From the NCBI RefSeq assembly GCF_031599675.1, contig NZ_CP134223.1, forward strand, positions 5,996,501-6,060,500: DNA of 64,000 nucleotides. The letters are read 5' to 3'. The first letter of the stretch is position 1. Each line of letters begins with the position of its first letter. Origin of the DNA: Paenibacillus pedocola. Its GTDB lineage: Bacteria > Bacillota > Bacilli > Paenibacillales > Paenibacillaceae. A program made the translations under genes and the position numbers. The notes under the pieces are model-generated. The model did not search any database, was not told the origin of the DNA, and saw only the letters and a list, made by a program, of their open reading frames with translations. Shown in pieces: positions 33,998-42,999 of this stretch.

Positions 33998-34549
33998 CTA
34001 TCTTCTATGCTTATCGTTAAAAGATTTCTCGAGACGTGCAAGCTTACCGGAAAGACTGCCGTCATACAGCGTATCGCCGATCACGACCTTCAATCCGCCC
34101 AGCAGGCTTTTATCAATCAGATTCGTAACCCGGATTTTGCGGTTCGTCAGCTGGCTGAATTCTGCGGCAACACTGTCCTGCTCTTCTTGACTCAGGGCAT
34201 ATGTGGAGTACACGGTTGCATCTCCAATGCCGAGGGCGTCTCCTTCTATTTTGATGTACGTTTCCAGCAGATCAGCAAAAATATCGGTTCTGCCCCGCTC
34301 TACCAGCAGCTCTACCGTGTTCATCACCGTCGGAGAGACTTTACCCTGAAGCGCTGTACGCAGTACATTCAGCTTATCGGATTGTGAGATCCGCGGTGCA
34401 AGAATAAACCGTCTCACTTCCAGGTCGAGATGAAGCACCTCAACTACCATTTTAAGCTGTTCTTCCACTTCAAGTGTAATGCCTTTTTCCACCGCTGCAC
34501 TGTACAGAGCTTTGGCATATCGTTTGGCAACTACCGTATCGCGGCTCAT
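33998..34549 (-). CDS. atpH: ATP synthase delta subunit
   Basis: This peripheral-stalk subunit joins F1 to the b subunits. The 183-residue product has the family N-terminal helical domain (VVAKRYAKALYSAAVEKG) and the conserved C-terminal region with LIDKSLLGGLKVVIGDTLYDGSLSGKL. It overlaps atpF by 4 bp (ATGA), giving translational coupling. Confidence 0.96.
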   Translation of the reverse strand: MSRDTVVAKRYAKALYSAAVEKGITLEVEEQLKMVVEVLHLDLEVRRFILAPRISQSDKLNVLRTALQGKVSPTVMNTVELLVERGRTDIFADLLETYIKIEGDALGIGDATVYSTYALSQEEQDSVAAEFSQLTNRKIRVTNLIDKSLLGGLKVVIGDTLYDGSLSGKLARLEKSFNDKHRR

Positions 34550-35034
34550 GATCGGCCTCCTACCTCTTTGAGGTATTGATCAACAAGCTGTTCCTGTTCG
34601 CCGTCAGCCTTAACTTCTTTTTCAAGCAGCTTGGAAGCGATTCGAACCGATGCTGTTCCCAGCTCGCTGCGCAGTGCTTCCACTGCCTTGTTTTTCTCAC
34701 TTTCAATATCGCGGACAGCCTCGTCCTTAAGACGGTTAGCTTCTGCCTTGGCCTGCTCCAGAATACGGTCAACCTGATTGCTACTCGTAGCCTGCGATTG
34801 TTGAATGATGTTATGTGCCTCCTGGCGCGCCTGCTGCAGAGCCTGCTTCTGTTCTTCTACATAAGAAACAGCCTGTTCTCTGGTTTTGGACGCTTCATCC
34901 ATTTGCTGCAGCACAAGTTCACGCCGTTTTTCCATAACGGAAAACAGCGGCCCGAAAGCGTACTTGTTCAGCAAAAAGTATAAAATCCCGAAGGCAATGA
35001 TAGCCAACACGGAAGATTCCCATACAAAAGACAA
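34546..35034 (-). CDS. atpF: ATP synthase b subunit
   Basis: This subunit forms the peripheral stalk. The 162-residue product has one N-terminal membrane helix (SSVLAIIAFGILYFLLNKYA) and a long charged helix for dimerisation (QEAHNIIQQSQATSSNQVDR, RDIESEKNKAVEALRSELGT). The ATG at 35034 has AAAGGAGTG upstream. It overlaps atpH at the 3' end. Confidence 0.96.
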   Translation of the reverse strand: MSFVWESSVLAIIAFGILYFLLNKYAFGPLFSVMEKRRELVLQQMDEASKTREQAVSYVEEQKQALQQARQEAHNIIQQSQATSSNQVDRILEQAKAEANRLKDEAVRDIESEKNKAVEALRSELGTASVRIASKLLEKEVKADGEQEQLVDQYLKEVGGRS

Positions 35035-35144
35035 TGTTAGACACTCCTTTCCGTTGCACGTTCAAGGTGAAAACTTATTCATTCTTATAGTCTAAAAAGA
35101 AGGCGCGGAGGGCTGTTGCCTTCCCCGCCAAACATTTGTAAATC

Positions 35145-35369
35145 TTAAGCTCCAACGTAGAACATGAAAGCAAGTACTACACCGATGATCGGCAGGGCTT
35201 CTACCAGTGCGACCCCGATGAACATTGTAGTCTGAAGAGTGGATTTCGCTTCCGGTTGACGGGCGATACCTTCTACTGTTTTGCTGACAATCAGACCGTT
35301 ACCAATACCGGCACCAAGCGCTCCCAAACCTACTGCAATTGCAGCTGCCAAATAAGCCATAACTCCCAT
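35145..35369 (-). CDS. atpE: ATP synthase c subunit (rotor ring)
   Basis: This is the proton-carrying proteolipid of the Fo ring. The 74-residue product starts at ATG 35369 with GAGGAGG 9 nt upstream (MGVMAYLAAAIAVGLG); an earlier reading from 35387 lacks a ribosome site. It has two helices, the GAGIGNGLIVSKTVEGIARQ helix and loop with the RQP turn, and the ion-binding Glu in VALVEALPIIGVVLAF. No Na+-type residue pattern is visible near that Glu, so proton coupling is inferred. Confidence 0.97.
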   Translation of the reverse strand: MGVMAYLAAAIAVGLGALGAGIGNGLIVSKTVEGIARQPEAKSTLQTTMFIGVALVEALPIIGVVLAFMFYVGA

Positions 35370-35473
35370 TGTGTAAATCCTCCTCAAAGATATGTTTTAG
35401 TGTGTATTAATGAGCCAAACCTGAAGTATGCTTCACCCTTGGCATAAATCTTAACTCTTTGCGGCTGTCTAAG

Positions 35474-36301
35474 TTAGTGCTCGTCGTGGGTTTCCAGCAT
35501 TTGCGAGAAATACACCATGGTCAGCATAACGAAGATGAACGCCTGAATAGTACCGATGAACAAACTGAAGCCTTGCCACACAATCAAGCCGAGCACTGAA
35601 GCAATCCAGCCTCCTACACCAAGCGCAGCCAATTTGAGGATAACCGATATCAGTACTTCTCCGGCAAAGATATTACCGAATAGACGCATACCGTGTGTCA
35701 AAAGCTTCGACACCTGCTCAATCAGATTGATTGGGAAGAAGAACGGGTAAGGCTCGAAATAGTGTTTGAAGTAATTTTTGGTGTTGCGGGTAATCCCCAG
35801 AATGTGCGACAGCAGGAAGATCATTACCGCAAGCCCCATAGCAACGGCTGGATCGGCTGTCGGTGATTTCCACCAGGCAACCCCCACTTCGATTTCTTCA
35901 TGGGAAGCAGGATCTGCAGCTGCGTGAAGCTTATCAAGCTCCTTCACGACCGGCTCGATTTGCTTGCCAAAAATCTTGGCGTGTTCCGCATCATGATAAT
36001 CCGTAACCACACCGAGCGGAAGTCCGAGCAAGTTACCTACAAACAGGAACATAATCAGCGCAAGACCCAAAGAAAGAAAAGGTTTGCCCTTCTTCAAATC
36101 CATCGTGCTGGAAATCAGTCCTTGAACGAATTCAACCGCCCACTCCAGGAAATTCTGCAGCTTACCGGGATTCTCGACCGACAAGTTGCGCGTAGCTAGA
36201 AGTCCGAGTACTAAACAAATGGTACAAGTCACTAATAGCATGAGCACGATAGAAAGGTCGATATGTAAGCCGCCTAGCATAATAACTGGTGATTTATGCA
36301 T
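35474..36301 (-). CDS. atpB: ATP synthase a subunit
   Basis: This is the Fo stator channel subunit. The 275-residue product has five or six hydrophobic helices and the conserved helix with the essential Arg (LLTHGMRLFGNIFAGE), followed by IGTIQAFIFVMLTMVYFSQM at the C-terminus. The ATG at 36301 has AAAGGGGTG upstream; the GTG at 36310 is part of that ribosome site. The insertion around EIEVGVAWWKSPTADP faces outside. Confidence 0.97.
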   Translation of the reverse strand: MHKSPVIMLGGLHIDLSIVLMLLVTCTICLVLGLLATRNLSVENPGKLQNFLEWAVEFVQGLISSTMDLKKGKPFLSLGLALIMFLFVGNLLGLPLGVVTDYHDAEHAKIFGKQIEPVVKELDKLHAAADPASHEEIEVGVAWWKSPTADPAVAMGLAVMIFLLSHILGITRNTKNYFKHYFEPYPFFFPINLIEQVSKLLTHGMRLFGNIFAGEVLISVILKLAALGVGGWIASVLGLIVWQGFSLFIGTIQAFIFVMLTMVYFSQMLETHDEH

Positions 36302-36330
36302 GTTTCTCACCCCTTTCTCCGTTGCAGCCT

Positions 36331-36708
36331 TTATCTTTCTCTACGCGAAAACCCAATCCCTATTATAATAAGAAGAATTGGAGCCAAGAGCAAACCACCA
36401 GCCACCGCAATCATATTGAAAACCTGCGGCGCTTTAAAGGCTACCATTACACCTAAGAGACTCAGTGCAGCACGGGTCAGAAACCCCAGGCTTACACGCC
36501 TCTTGCCTTCGCCAGCCATGGTATCCGCCACTTGCCGGACTTTATAGCCGAGGTAGGTCACATTGATGCAGCCAATCGCTCCGCCAAGCGCCAAACCCAA
36601 AGCTATACTCCGGACATCCGGGGATAAAGCCGCAGCCAGAACGCAAACAACCACGAAGCAAAGTGTTGCCAACGCCAATACCTTGCGGTACCGGGACAAA
36701 TCATCCAT
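36331..36708 (-). CDS. atpI: ATP synthase subunit I
   Basis: This small membrane protein is thought to help assemble the c ring. The 125-residue product has four hydrophobic helices (for example VLALATLCFVVVCVLAAALS and the C-terminal GGLLLAPILLIIIGIGF). The ATG at 36708 has GGAGG 6 nt upstream, and the gene overlaps the end of atpZ, showing coupling. Sequence conservation in this family is low, so the call rests on topology and position. Confidence 0.85.
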   Translation of the reverse strand: MDDLSRYRKVLALATLCFVVVCVLAAALSPDVRSIALGLALGGAIGCINVTYLGYKVRQVADTMAGEGKRRVSLGFLTRAALSLLGVMVAFKAPQVFNMIAVAGGLLLAPILLIIIGIGFSRRER

Positions 36709-36955
36709 CACTTTCCTCCATGACAGCTTTAATAATGAAGACGATACCTGTTATTCCACACAGAACACCCAAAACGACACCCAGCGCCACTCCAATTCCG
36801 GAGCTGTTCCACTTGCTGTCAAGCCATTTCCCCAAGAAATAGCCCCCTAAAGTAAAGGCGGCCAAATCAATGCCGACGGCACTGACGAGACTCATGGCTT
36901 TGAGTGCTTTTCCCGTTTGTTTCTGCGGATCTGAGGGGGGTTCAGGACCCTTCAT
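36701..36955 (-). CDS. atpZ: AtpZ/AtpI-family membrane protein
   Basis: The 84-residue protein has a charged N-terminus and two membrane helices (AFTLGGYFLGKWLDSKWN and GVVLGVLCGITGIVFIIKAV), the usual plan of the AtpZ family at the head of atp operons. In some Bacillus it works with AtpI in Mg2+/Ca2+ supply or c-ring assembly. It is the first gene after the operon promoter. The start at 36955 follows AAGGATG. Confidence 0.85.
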   Translation of the reverse strand: MKGPEPPSDPQKQTGKALKAMSLVSAVGIDLAAFTLGGYFLGKWLDSKWNSSGIGVALGVVLGVLCGITGIVFIIKAVMEESDG

Positions 36956-36982
36956 TTGAACACATCCTTAGAAGTCCCATTC

Positions 36983-37012
36983 ATTTTACTGAATGTTACA
37001 AGAGTTTGTCAA
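36983..37012 (-). promoter_or_regulatory. Sigma-A promoter of the atp operon
   Basis: On the minus strand TTGACA (37007-37012) is followed by an 18-bp spacer and TAAAAT (36983-36988), about 30 bp upstream of atpZ. An upstream dyad TACAGT/ACTGTA lies at 37090-37104. Confidence 0.82.
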
Positions 37013-37149
37013 TCCAGCGAAAATCGGGGGTTTTTCGGATGAAAGTATGAAAATAATCACAGCAAAACATTCCAAAACCATATAAACCGTACAGTTTTAC
37101 TGTATGTTGATTTTGGTCATTTCAAAATATCATTTCACAGCCTCAACGT

Positions 37150-38304
37150 TCACTTTGTGAACATTCTGTGAAATTCCTCCGGACGTTCTTCAACGGCTCC
37201 GAAATGGTGTAAAATCGCATTGACAATTCTCTCGGAGGCTTTGCCGTCTCCATACGGGTTGGCGGCCCGACTCATCGACTGATACAAATCCTGGTCAGTC
37301 AGCAGAGCATGTGTCCGTTGATACACCTTCTCCTCGTCCGTCCCCACTAACTCCAATGTTCCGGCCTCGATCCCTTCCGGGCGCTCGGTTGTATCACGCA
37401 GCACAAGCACAGGAACTCCAAAGGAGGGAGCTTCCTCCTGCAGGCCGCCGGAATCGGTCAATATCAGATGGGTATGCGGATAAAAATTGTGCAGGTCAAC
37501 AACATCCAGCGGATCAATCAGCTTAATTCTCGGATGCCCGCCCAGAATCTCATGAGCCGGTTCCTTAACTGCAGGACTAGGATGCACGGGATAAACAATG
37601 GCTACATCTTCAAATTCATCAGCGATTCTTTTGACAGCACGGAAAATATGACGGTGCGGTTCGCCTTGAGACTCTCTGCGGTGCGCCGTCATTAAAATGA
37701 GTCTTTTTCCTGCTGCAAAATCCAATACAGGATGCCGGTAATCCGGCTGTACGGTATATTGAAACACATCGGTTACGGTGTTGCCTGTGATATAGATACT
37801 TGACTCTTTTTTGTTCTCGTGTCTCAAATTGCCGGCTGACCAATCGGTTGGAGCAAAATGCAAATCTGCCAAAACTCCTGTCAGCTGGCGGTTCATTTCC
37901 TCAGGATATGGGGAAAGTTTGTTCCAGGTCCGAAGTCCTGCTTCTACATGTCCTACCTGAATTTGCTGCAGGAAGGAGGCATAGCTGGCCAGGAAAGTCG
38001 TCAGCGTATCCCCGTGCACCAGCACCAGATCAGGCTTAGCTTCACGAAGTACAGGTTCCAGCCCCTCCAGCACGCGTATCGAGATTTCATTCAGCGTCTG
38101 GCGGTCCTTCATCACGTCCAGATCATAGTCGGGAACGATCTTGAAAACTTCCAGCACCTGGTCCAGCAATTCACGGTGTTGCGCGGTTACGCATACAACG
38201 GATTCAATATGCTCAGGGTGTCTGTTCAGCTCGAGCACCAGCGGCGCCATTTTGATCGCCTCAGGGCGCACTCCGAAAATCGTCATCACTTTAATTTTGG
38301 ACAT
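37150..38304 (-). CDS. mnaA: UDP-N-acetylglucosamine 2-epimerase (non-hydrolysing)
   Basis: It interconverts UDP-GlcNAc and UDP-ManNAc for wall polymer synthesis. The 384-residue product has GVRPEAIKMAPLVLEL at the N-terminus, VLVHGDTLTTF, HVEAGLRTWNKLSPYPEEMN (catalytic-site region), MTAHRRESQGEPHRHI and LTDSGGLQEEAPSFGVPVLV. The ATG at 38304 follows GAGGTTAGGGG. Its product could serve the TagA-like enzyme of the csaB group. It follows upp on the same strand and precedes the atp operon. Confidence 0.96.
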   Translation of the reverse strand: MSKIKVMTIFGVRPEAIKMAPLVLELNRHPEHIESVVCVTAQHRELLDQVLEVFKIVPDYDLDVMKDRQTLNEISIRVLEGLEPVLREAKPDLVLVHGDTLTTFLASYASFLQQIQVGHVEAGLRTWNKLSPYPEEMNRQLTGVLADLHFAPTDWSAGNLRHENKKESSIYITGNTVTDVFQYTVQPDYRHPVLDFAAGKRLILMTAHRRESQGEPHRHIFRAVKRIADEFEDVAIVYPVHPSPAVKEPAHEILGGHPRIKLIDPLDVVDLHNFYPHTHLILTDSGGLQEEAPSFGVPVLVLRDTTERPEGIEAGTLELVGTDEEKVYQRTHALLTDQDLYQSMSRAANPYGDGKASERIVNAILHHFGAVEERPEEFHRMFTK

Positions 38305-38371
38305 AAACCCCTAACCTCTCTTCTACTAGATAAGCAATCTATGAGTTTGTTCTATAATACTATGCCGCTAA

Positions 38372-39001
38372 TTACTTGGTTCCGTATAAACGGTCTCCCG
38401 CATCGCCAAGTCCCGGAACGATATATCCATGATCGTTCAGATGATCATCAAGCGCAGCCACATAAATGTCCACATCAGGGTGAGCAGCTTGTACAGCAGC
38501 AACACCTTCAGGAGCAGCTATCAGGTTCATCATCTTAATCTGGGTGCATCCGCGGTTCTTCAGCGAGGTGATTGCCGCAATGGCCGAACCCCCGGTTGCC
38601 AGCATCGGATCGATAACGATCAGCTCACGCTCCTGCACATCCGTAGGAAGCTTAATGTAGTATTCTACCGGCTGCAGCGTATCCGGGTCACGGAACAGGC
38701 CGACATGTCCCACTTTGGCTGCTGGAAGCAATTTGAGAACCCCTTCAAGCATTCCAAGTCCGGCGCGGAGAATCGGAATCAGACCCAGCATTCTTCCCGA
38801 AATTACTTTGCTCTGTGTTTCAGCCACTGGTGTCTGCACAGTAATTGTCTCCAGCGGAATATCGCGTGTAATCTCATAGGCCATGAGTGTAGCCACTTCA
38901 TCCACATGTTCTCTGAACTCTTTCGTGTTGGTCCGCACATCGCGGATAAATGTCAGTTTGTGCTGAATCAAAGGATGATCGCAAATCACCAATTTTCCCA
39001 T
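38372..39001 (-). CDS. upp: Uracil phosphoribosyltransferase
   Basis: This salvage enzyme makes UMP from uracil and PRPP. The 209-residue product has PILRAGLGMLEGVLKLLP, the PRPP-binding loop VIDPMLATGGSAIAAI and the uracil-site C-terminus DHLNDHGYIVPGLGDAGDRL. The ATG at 39001 has CGGAGGG upstream. An extended -10 promoter is listed upstream. The glyA-upp-mnaA order matches Bacillus subtilis. Confidence 0.97.
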   Translation of the reverse strand: MGKLVICDHPLIQHKLTFIRDVRTNTKEFREHVDEVATLMAYEITRDIPLETITVQTPVAETQSKVISGRMLGLIPILRAGLGMLEGVLKLLPAAKVGHVGLFRDPDTLQPVEYYIKLPTDVQERELIVIDPMLATGGSAIAAITSLKNRGCTQIKMMNLIAAPEGVAAVQAAHPDVDIYVAALDDHLNDHGYIVPGLGDAGDRLYGTK

Positions 39002-39077
39002 TCTTGTCCCTCCGGTAATTATGAGTCTTGTTAGCTGTAGAAAGCGCTTTTGCTTCTTCCATGGCTAAATCCTGTCT

Positions 39078-39106
39078 ATTATATCATCACCCGGTGCGTA
39101 TTTCAC
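39078..39106 (-). promoter_or_regulatory. Promoter of upp with extended -10
   Basis: On the minus strand GTGAAA (39101-39106), a 17-bp spacer and TATAAT (39078-39083) preceded by TGA form an extended -10 promoter about 75 bp upstream of upp. The AT-rich rest of the 440-bp gap (39110-39360) shows only a perfect TCCATGAA/TTCATGGA dyad at 39273-39290 and no gene. Confidence 0.7.
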
Positions 39107-39361
39107 CTCCGAAGGGAAAGTAACGCCTGGGAAAAAGCAACTTTAATCGAATATGCCCTCATAGTAAATTTCAGGAAACACATCCATCTCTCTGGTTATA
39201 AACTGCCCTTAGTTTGTACTGATTTGAACTTTTAATACTTTTCACACTTTTTTCACCGATTTTGATGAAAATTCCATGAACTTTCATGGATATTTCAAAA
39301 TATTTCTCGACATTTTTTGTACTTAATTTGTGAACATTATGCAACTTTTACCCGGAGAAAA

Positions 39362-39406
39362 ACAAAAAACCTCCGCAAAGACTGCCAGAAACAGTCTCTA
39401 CGAAGG
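39362..39406 (-). terminator. Terminator of glyA
   Basis: A 15-bp stem (CCTTCGTAGAGACTG with CAGTCTTTGCGGAGG, including G-U pairs) is followed by TTTTTTG on the minus strand, 35 bp after glyA. Confidence 0.9.
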
Positions 39407-39441
39407 CAGATTAAGCTTCATTAAATTACGCGCGCAGAATT

Positions 39442-40689
39442 TTAGTACTGCAAGCCCGGGTAGATCGGATATTGCTCTGTCAACCCAGCTACCTCACGGG
39501 CAGCCTCAGCCAATTTCGCTTCATCCTTAGGATTCTTAAGAACATTTGCGATAATCCGGCCAATGGTTACCATGGCCTGCTCGTCCATCCCGCGGGAAGT
39601 TACCGCAGGTGTTCCAATCCGGATGCCGCTCGTTACAAACGGGCTGGTAGGATCGAATGGAATTGCGTTTTTGTTCACAGTGATGCCGATGGAATCGAGT
39701 ACCTTTTCTGCATCTTTCCCTGTGATGTTCAGATTACGGGTATCGAGCAGCATCAGGTGGTTATCTGTGCCGCCAGAAACAATGTTAACCCCTTCACCGA
39801 TCAGCGTTTCTGCCAGCACCTTGGCATTCTTCACTACGTTTTGGGCATACGTCTTAAAGGAAGGCTGCAGTGCTTCGCCAAACGATACCGCCTTGGACGC
39901 AATTACATGCATCAGCGGTCCGCCTTGCGAGCCCGGGAATACCGCCTTATCAATAGCAGCAGCCCAAGGCTGTCTGCACAGAATCATTCCTCCGCGCGGT
40001 CCGCGCAAAGTTTTGTGAGTCGTTGTGGTCACGAAATGGGCATGAGGCACCGGACTCGGATGAAGACCGGCAGCAACCAGACCGGCGATATGTGCCATAT
40101 CCACCATGAACAGCGCACCAACATCATTAGCAATCGAACCCAGCGCTTCAAAATCAATGGTCCGCGGGTATGCACTTGCACCGGCAACAATCAGTTTAGG
40201 ACGATGTTTGAACGCCGCTTTGCGCACTTCATCATAATCAATCAGGAATGTATCTTCTTGCACGCCATAAGCTACGAAGTTATACAGCAGGCCGGAGGCA
40301 TTTACCGGACTTCCGTGCGTTAAATGACCACCATGAGCAAGGTTCATACCAAGAACAGTATCACCGGGATTGAGTGCGGCCAGATAAACTGCCATATTCG
40401 CCTGAGCACCGGAATGCGGCTGAACATTGGCATGATCGGCGCCGAACAGCTGCTTGGCACGGTCACGGGCAAGGTTCTCTACGATGTCAACATCTTCACA
40501 GCCGCCATAGTAGCGTTTGCCCGGATAGCCTTCAGCATATTTATTCGTAAGAACAGAACCCATGGCTTCCATTACAGCTTCACTGACGATATTCTCCGAA
40601 GCAATAAGCTCAATGTTGGCACGCTGACGGCTCAGCTCCAGTCCCATCGCTTCCAGTACTGCCGGGTCACTCTTGCGCAATTGTTCCAT
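39442..40689 (-). CDS. glyA: Serine hydroxymethyltransferase
   Basis: This PLP enzyme interconverts serine and glycine with tetrahydrofolate, supplying one-carbon units. The 415-residue product has ELIASENIVSEAV, YAEGYPGKRYYGGCE, the folate-site region HLTHGSPVNASG and the PLP-lysine motif VTTTTHKTLRGPRGG. The ATG at 40689 has GGGAGGA upstream. The region between it and ywlG shows no riboswitch. Confidence 0.98.
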   Translation of the reverse strand: MEQLRKSDPAVLEAMGLELSRQRANIELIASENIVSEAVMEAMGSVLTNKYAEGYPGKRYYGGCEDVDIVENLARDRAKQLFGADHANVQPHSGAQANMAVYLAALNPGDTVLGMNLAHGGHLTHGSPVNASGLLYNFVAYGVQEDTFLIDYDEVRKAAFKHRPKLIVAGASAYPRTIDFEALGSIANDVGALFMVDMAHIAGLVAAGLHPSPVPHAHFVTTTTHKTLRGPRGGMILCRQPWAAAIDKAVFPGSQGGPLMHVIASKAVSFGEALQPSFKTYAQNVVKNAKVLAETLIGEGVNIVSGGTDNHLMLLDTRNLNITGKDAEKVLDSIGITVNKNAIPFDPTSPFVTSGIRIGTPAVTSRGMDEQAMVTIGRIIANVLKNPKDEAKLAEAAREVAGLTEQYPIYPGLQY

Positions 40690-40760
40690 GATTTCTTATT
40701 TCCTCCCTGAATAGCTCTTAGTTTTTATACTTCTTAACAATCTGAATTCCGCTATTTCCT

Positions 40761-41414
40761 TCAATCACACTGCCTGGAACCGCTTGTCTCTTGCGTCCGG
40801 TATACAGCGCGTTCTCCGCCGATTAGGGGCGGCCTGCTAAAGGCTGCATTCACTCTGGCGGAGCCGATGTAGCGCAGGCTCGGCCGGAAGGGTACTGCAA
40901 CCCGGCGCAGATGCATGCCGATCAGCGTCTCGCCGATATCGATCCCGGCATGGGCCTCGATGGTCTCAGCCAGAACCGGATCAGCCATGAAGCTGTAGGC
41001 GGCAGCGGCCATCGAGCCGCCGGCACCCGGGACGGGTACAGCCGATACCTCTCTCAGTCCCAGGGACTCCAGCAGAGAACGTTCCATAACCAGCGAACGG
41101 TTCAAATGCTCGCAGCACTGGTACACCGTATGAAATCCCCGTTCTTCAGCAATCTGGCGTATCCCCTGCAGCAGCTGCTGCGCCACTTCCAGAGCGCCTC
41201 CAGTGCCGATGCTGACACCGGCAACCTCACTGGTACTGGCCCCGACTACCAGAATTTTGCCCGGTCCGAGCTTGCCGGCTTCAGCAAGCTCAGCCACTAC
41301 AGCAGCGGTTGCCGCTGCCAGGGAAAGCTCCGCACCCGCCGGAGCCTCCGTTTGTTCCGGCATTCCGCCGGCTGCACGTTCTTCCCAAGAGTCCTGCTTC
41401 ATGACTTCTTCCAT
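40761..41414 (-). CDS. ywlG: TIGR01440/UPF0340 family protein (YwlG-like)
   Basis: The 217-residue protein of unknown function belongs to the UPF0340 family. Visible conserved segments are LVVGASTSEVAGVSIG, FHTVYQCCEHLNRSLVMER, and GIDIGETLIGMHLRRVAVP near the end, including the Cys-Cys-Glu-His set that could bind a ligand. The start is taken as ATG 41414 with GGGAGG 8 nt upstream. The GTG at 41417 is possible; the longer form from 41447 has no ribosome site. It lies between ywlE and glyA as in Bacillus subtilis. Confidence 0.88.
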   Translation of the reverse strand: MEEVMKQDSWEERAAGGMPEQTEAPAGAELSLAAATAAVVAELAEAGKLGPGKILVVGASTSEVAGVSIGTGGALEVAQQLLQGIRQIAEERGFHTVYQCCEHLNRSLVMERSLLESLGLREVSAVPVPGAGGSMAAAAYSFMADPVLAETIEAHAGIDIGETLIGMHLRRVAVPFRPSLRYIGSARVNAAFSRPPLIGGERAVYRTQETSGSRQCD

Positions 41415-41455
41415 CACTTCCGCCTCCCTCAGCGCATACACACTCACATTTTAAA

Positions 41456-41496
41456 CAAAAAAGAGCAGTCCGCAGCAAACTGCGGATGTGCTCTTT
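41456..41496 (-). terminator. Terminator between ywlE and ywlG
   Basis: AAGAGCA-TCCGCAG and CTGCGGA-TGCTCTT form a stem with a small internal loop, followed by TTTTTTG on the minus strand. Confidence 0.9.
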
Positions 41497-41623
41497 TGCC
41501 CAGGCGACCGGCCGTTTATTCCAGTGCTCCATCGTGGTTTGATCCACACTTGTCGCCAGTTACACCGGAACCGGGTAATATTTATTACATCTTAAAGGAT
41601 AGCCCGTGAAAAATCAACCATCT

Positions 41624-42211
41624 TTACAAACGGCGCAAGGACTCCAGCTTGTCGAGCAGACTATACAGCGCAGTACGGATCTCAGCTGCCGTAAGTTCAT
41701 AATCTTCCCGGGAGCCGCCGAACGGATCCGAAATATCGAAGCTTGGAATCCGCTGCCGGATTTCGATGATCCGCTGCAAATCGGCCGACTTCGGCTCCTT
41801 GCCCAGTGCCAGGTTCAGCTCTGCTTCTGCATACAGGCTGTCCAGCTCCCTGATATCACCATTCACAGCTTCTTCATTATAGACATATTCTTTGAGCGTA
41901 TGCGTCTTAGAGACTGCGCTCGGGAAATACTGAAGCAGATGCCGTTTATGACCGCCAGTCAGCGTCAGCACCAGATCAGCCCAATTCACAATATCTGCGC
42001 TAAGCTGGGTAGAACTCATATGATCATTGATTCCTTCGTCCCGCAGAATGGCTGCGGCATGTCTGGATACGGAAGTGCCGGAAATGGCGGAGACGCCTGC
42101 AGACCGCACTTCCAGCTCGATTCCCCGCTCCTTCGCGAGCTTCCGCAAAAGTCCTTCGGCCATAGGACTGCGGCACGTATTTCCGGTGCAGACGAATAAA
42201 ATATGCAGCAT
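41624..42211 (-). CDS. ywlE: Protein arginine phosphatase (low-molecular-weight phosphatase family)
   Basis: It removes phosphate from arginine residues, opposing the McsB kinase in stress and protein-quality control. The 195-residue product starts at ATG 42211 with GGAGGTGG upstream (MLHILFVCTGNTCRSPMAEG). The active-site loop is CTGNTCRS. The Thr in its middle is the residue that favours phospho-arginine over phospho-tyrosine in YwlE. The general-acid Asp is in DISDPFGGS. The product is about 40 residues longer than typical YwlE because of the region around KEYVYNEEAVNGDIRELDSL. The context is the ywl gene group. Confidence 0.92.
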   Translation of the reverse strand: MLHILFVCTGNTCRSPMAEGLLRKLAKERGIELEVRSAGVSAISGTSVSRHAAAILRDEGINDHMSSTQLSADIVNWADLVLTLTGGHKRHLLQYFPSAVSKTHTLKEYVYNEEAVNGDIRELDSLYAEAELNLALGKEPKSADLQRIIEIRQRIPSFDISDPFGGSREDYELTAAEIRTALYSLLDKLESLRRL

Positions 42212-42262
42212 GCTTTCCACCTCCATGAAAGGATAAATTAAAATTCTTTTGCCGTTATTGTA

Positions 42263-42829
42263 TCAGAAGATGAACAGCAAGCCAAACCCCAGAAGAATCG
42301 CCCCGCCCAGCGCTTCCCCGTAATCGCCCAGTCCGCGGCTGACCCGCCTTCCCAGCAGCAGGCCGGTAATGGACATAATGCCGCCGCATAACCCAAACGC
42401 CAGCACCGTTAGAACTATGCTATTCACAAACATTCCAAGAGACACTCCCACCGAGAAGGAATCCACGCTCACACTGAGCGAAATAAGCAGCATACCCCAG
42501 AACGTCCCGTGATCCATCGACCGGCTGCCACTGTCATTTCTGCGAAAAGAGTTAAACACCATATGTCCGCCCAGCAGCAGAAGCAGCCCCCCTGCGGCAT
42601 AAGTTGTGACTTGTCCAAGCAAGTGGCCCACATAACTGCCGGTAAACAAGCCGAGCAGCGGCATCAGCACATGAAAAAAGGCAATCAGCAGGCTGAGCTG
42701 CAGCACATGCAAAAGACGGATGCCTTTCATCCCGATCCCTACGCCGAGGGAAAAAGCGTCCATCCCGAGTGCGATTGCCATAATGGCAATTGTTACAATC
42801 TGGCCCCAGCCAGCATAAACCCCCGCCAT
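42263..42829 (-). CDS. mntP: Manganese efflux pump MntP
   Basis: This small membrane exporter of Mn2+ has 188 residues and six helices. It carries the family's paired Asp motifs MAIALGMDAFSLGVGIGMKG and SLSVSVDSFSVGVSLGMF, an internal duplication. The start is ATG 42829, six bases after GGGGGT. A much longer reading to 42988 is rejected because its N-terminus lacks hydrophobic or conserved sequence and overlaps the spoIIR terminator. No yybP-ykoY manganese riboswitch was recognised upstream. Confidence 0.92.
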   Translation of the reverse strand: MAGVYAGWGQIVTIAIMAIALGMDAFSLGVGIGMKGIRLLHVLQLSLLIAFFHVLMPLLGLFTGSYVGHLLGQVTTYAAGGLLLLLGGHMVFNSFRRNDSGSRSMDHGTFWGMLLISLSVSVDSFSVGVSLGMFVNSIVLTVLAFGLCGGIMSITGLLLGRRVSRGLGDYGEALGGAILLGFGLLFIF

Positions 42830-42936
42830 GCCCATACCCCCAAAGTCCGAAAGTCTTGTACAACAACGATATGCGGACAAGTGGGCAATCATGACTGAAC
42901 ATGAGAGGATAACGGGCCTACAGGCTGCAACCATGT

Positions 42937-42962
42937 AAAAACGGCTCCACCGAGTGGAACCG
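42937..42962 (-). terminator. Terminator of spoIIR
   Basis: CGGTTCCAC and GTGGAGCCG form a nine-pair stem (one G-U) around a three-base loop, followed by TTTTT on the minus strand. Confidence 0.88.
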
Positions 42963-42999
42963 CAATGTATTTCAGTATCACAAATCATTCAACTGTGAC

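Noticed and set aside
42830..42988. Long N-terminal extension of mntP
   Set aside because: It would run through the spoIIR terminator and adds a non-conserved, Cys-rich segment; ATG 42829 has a good ribosome site.
42836..42990. Manganese (yybP-ykoY) riboswitch upstream of mntP
   Set aside because: I considered it because mntP often has one, but the only hairpin here is a plain terminator with a T-run and the conserved riboswitch loops were not seen.
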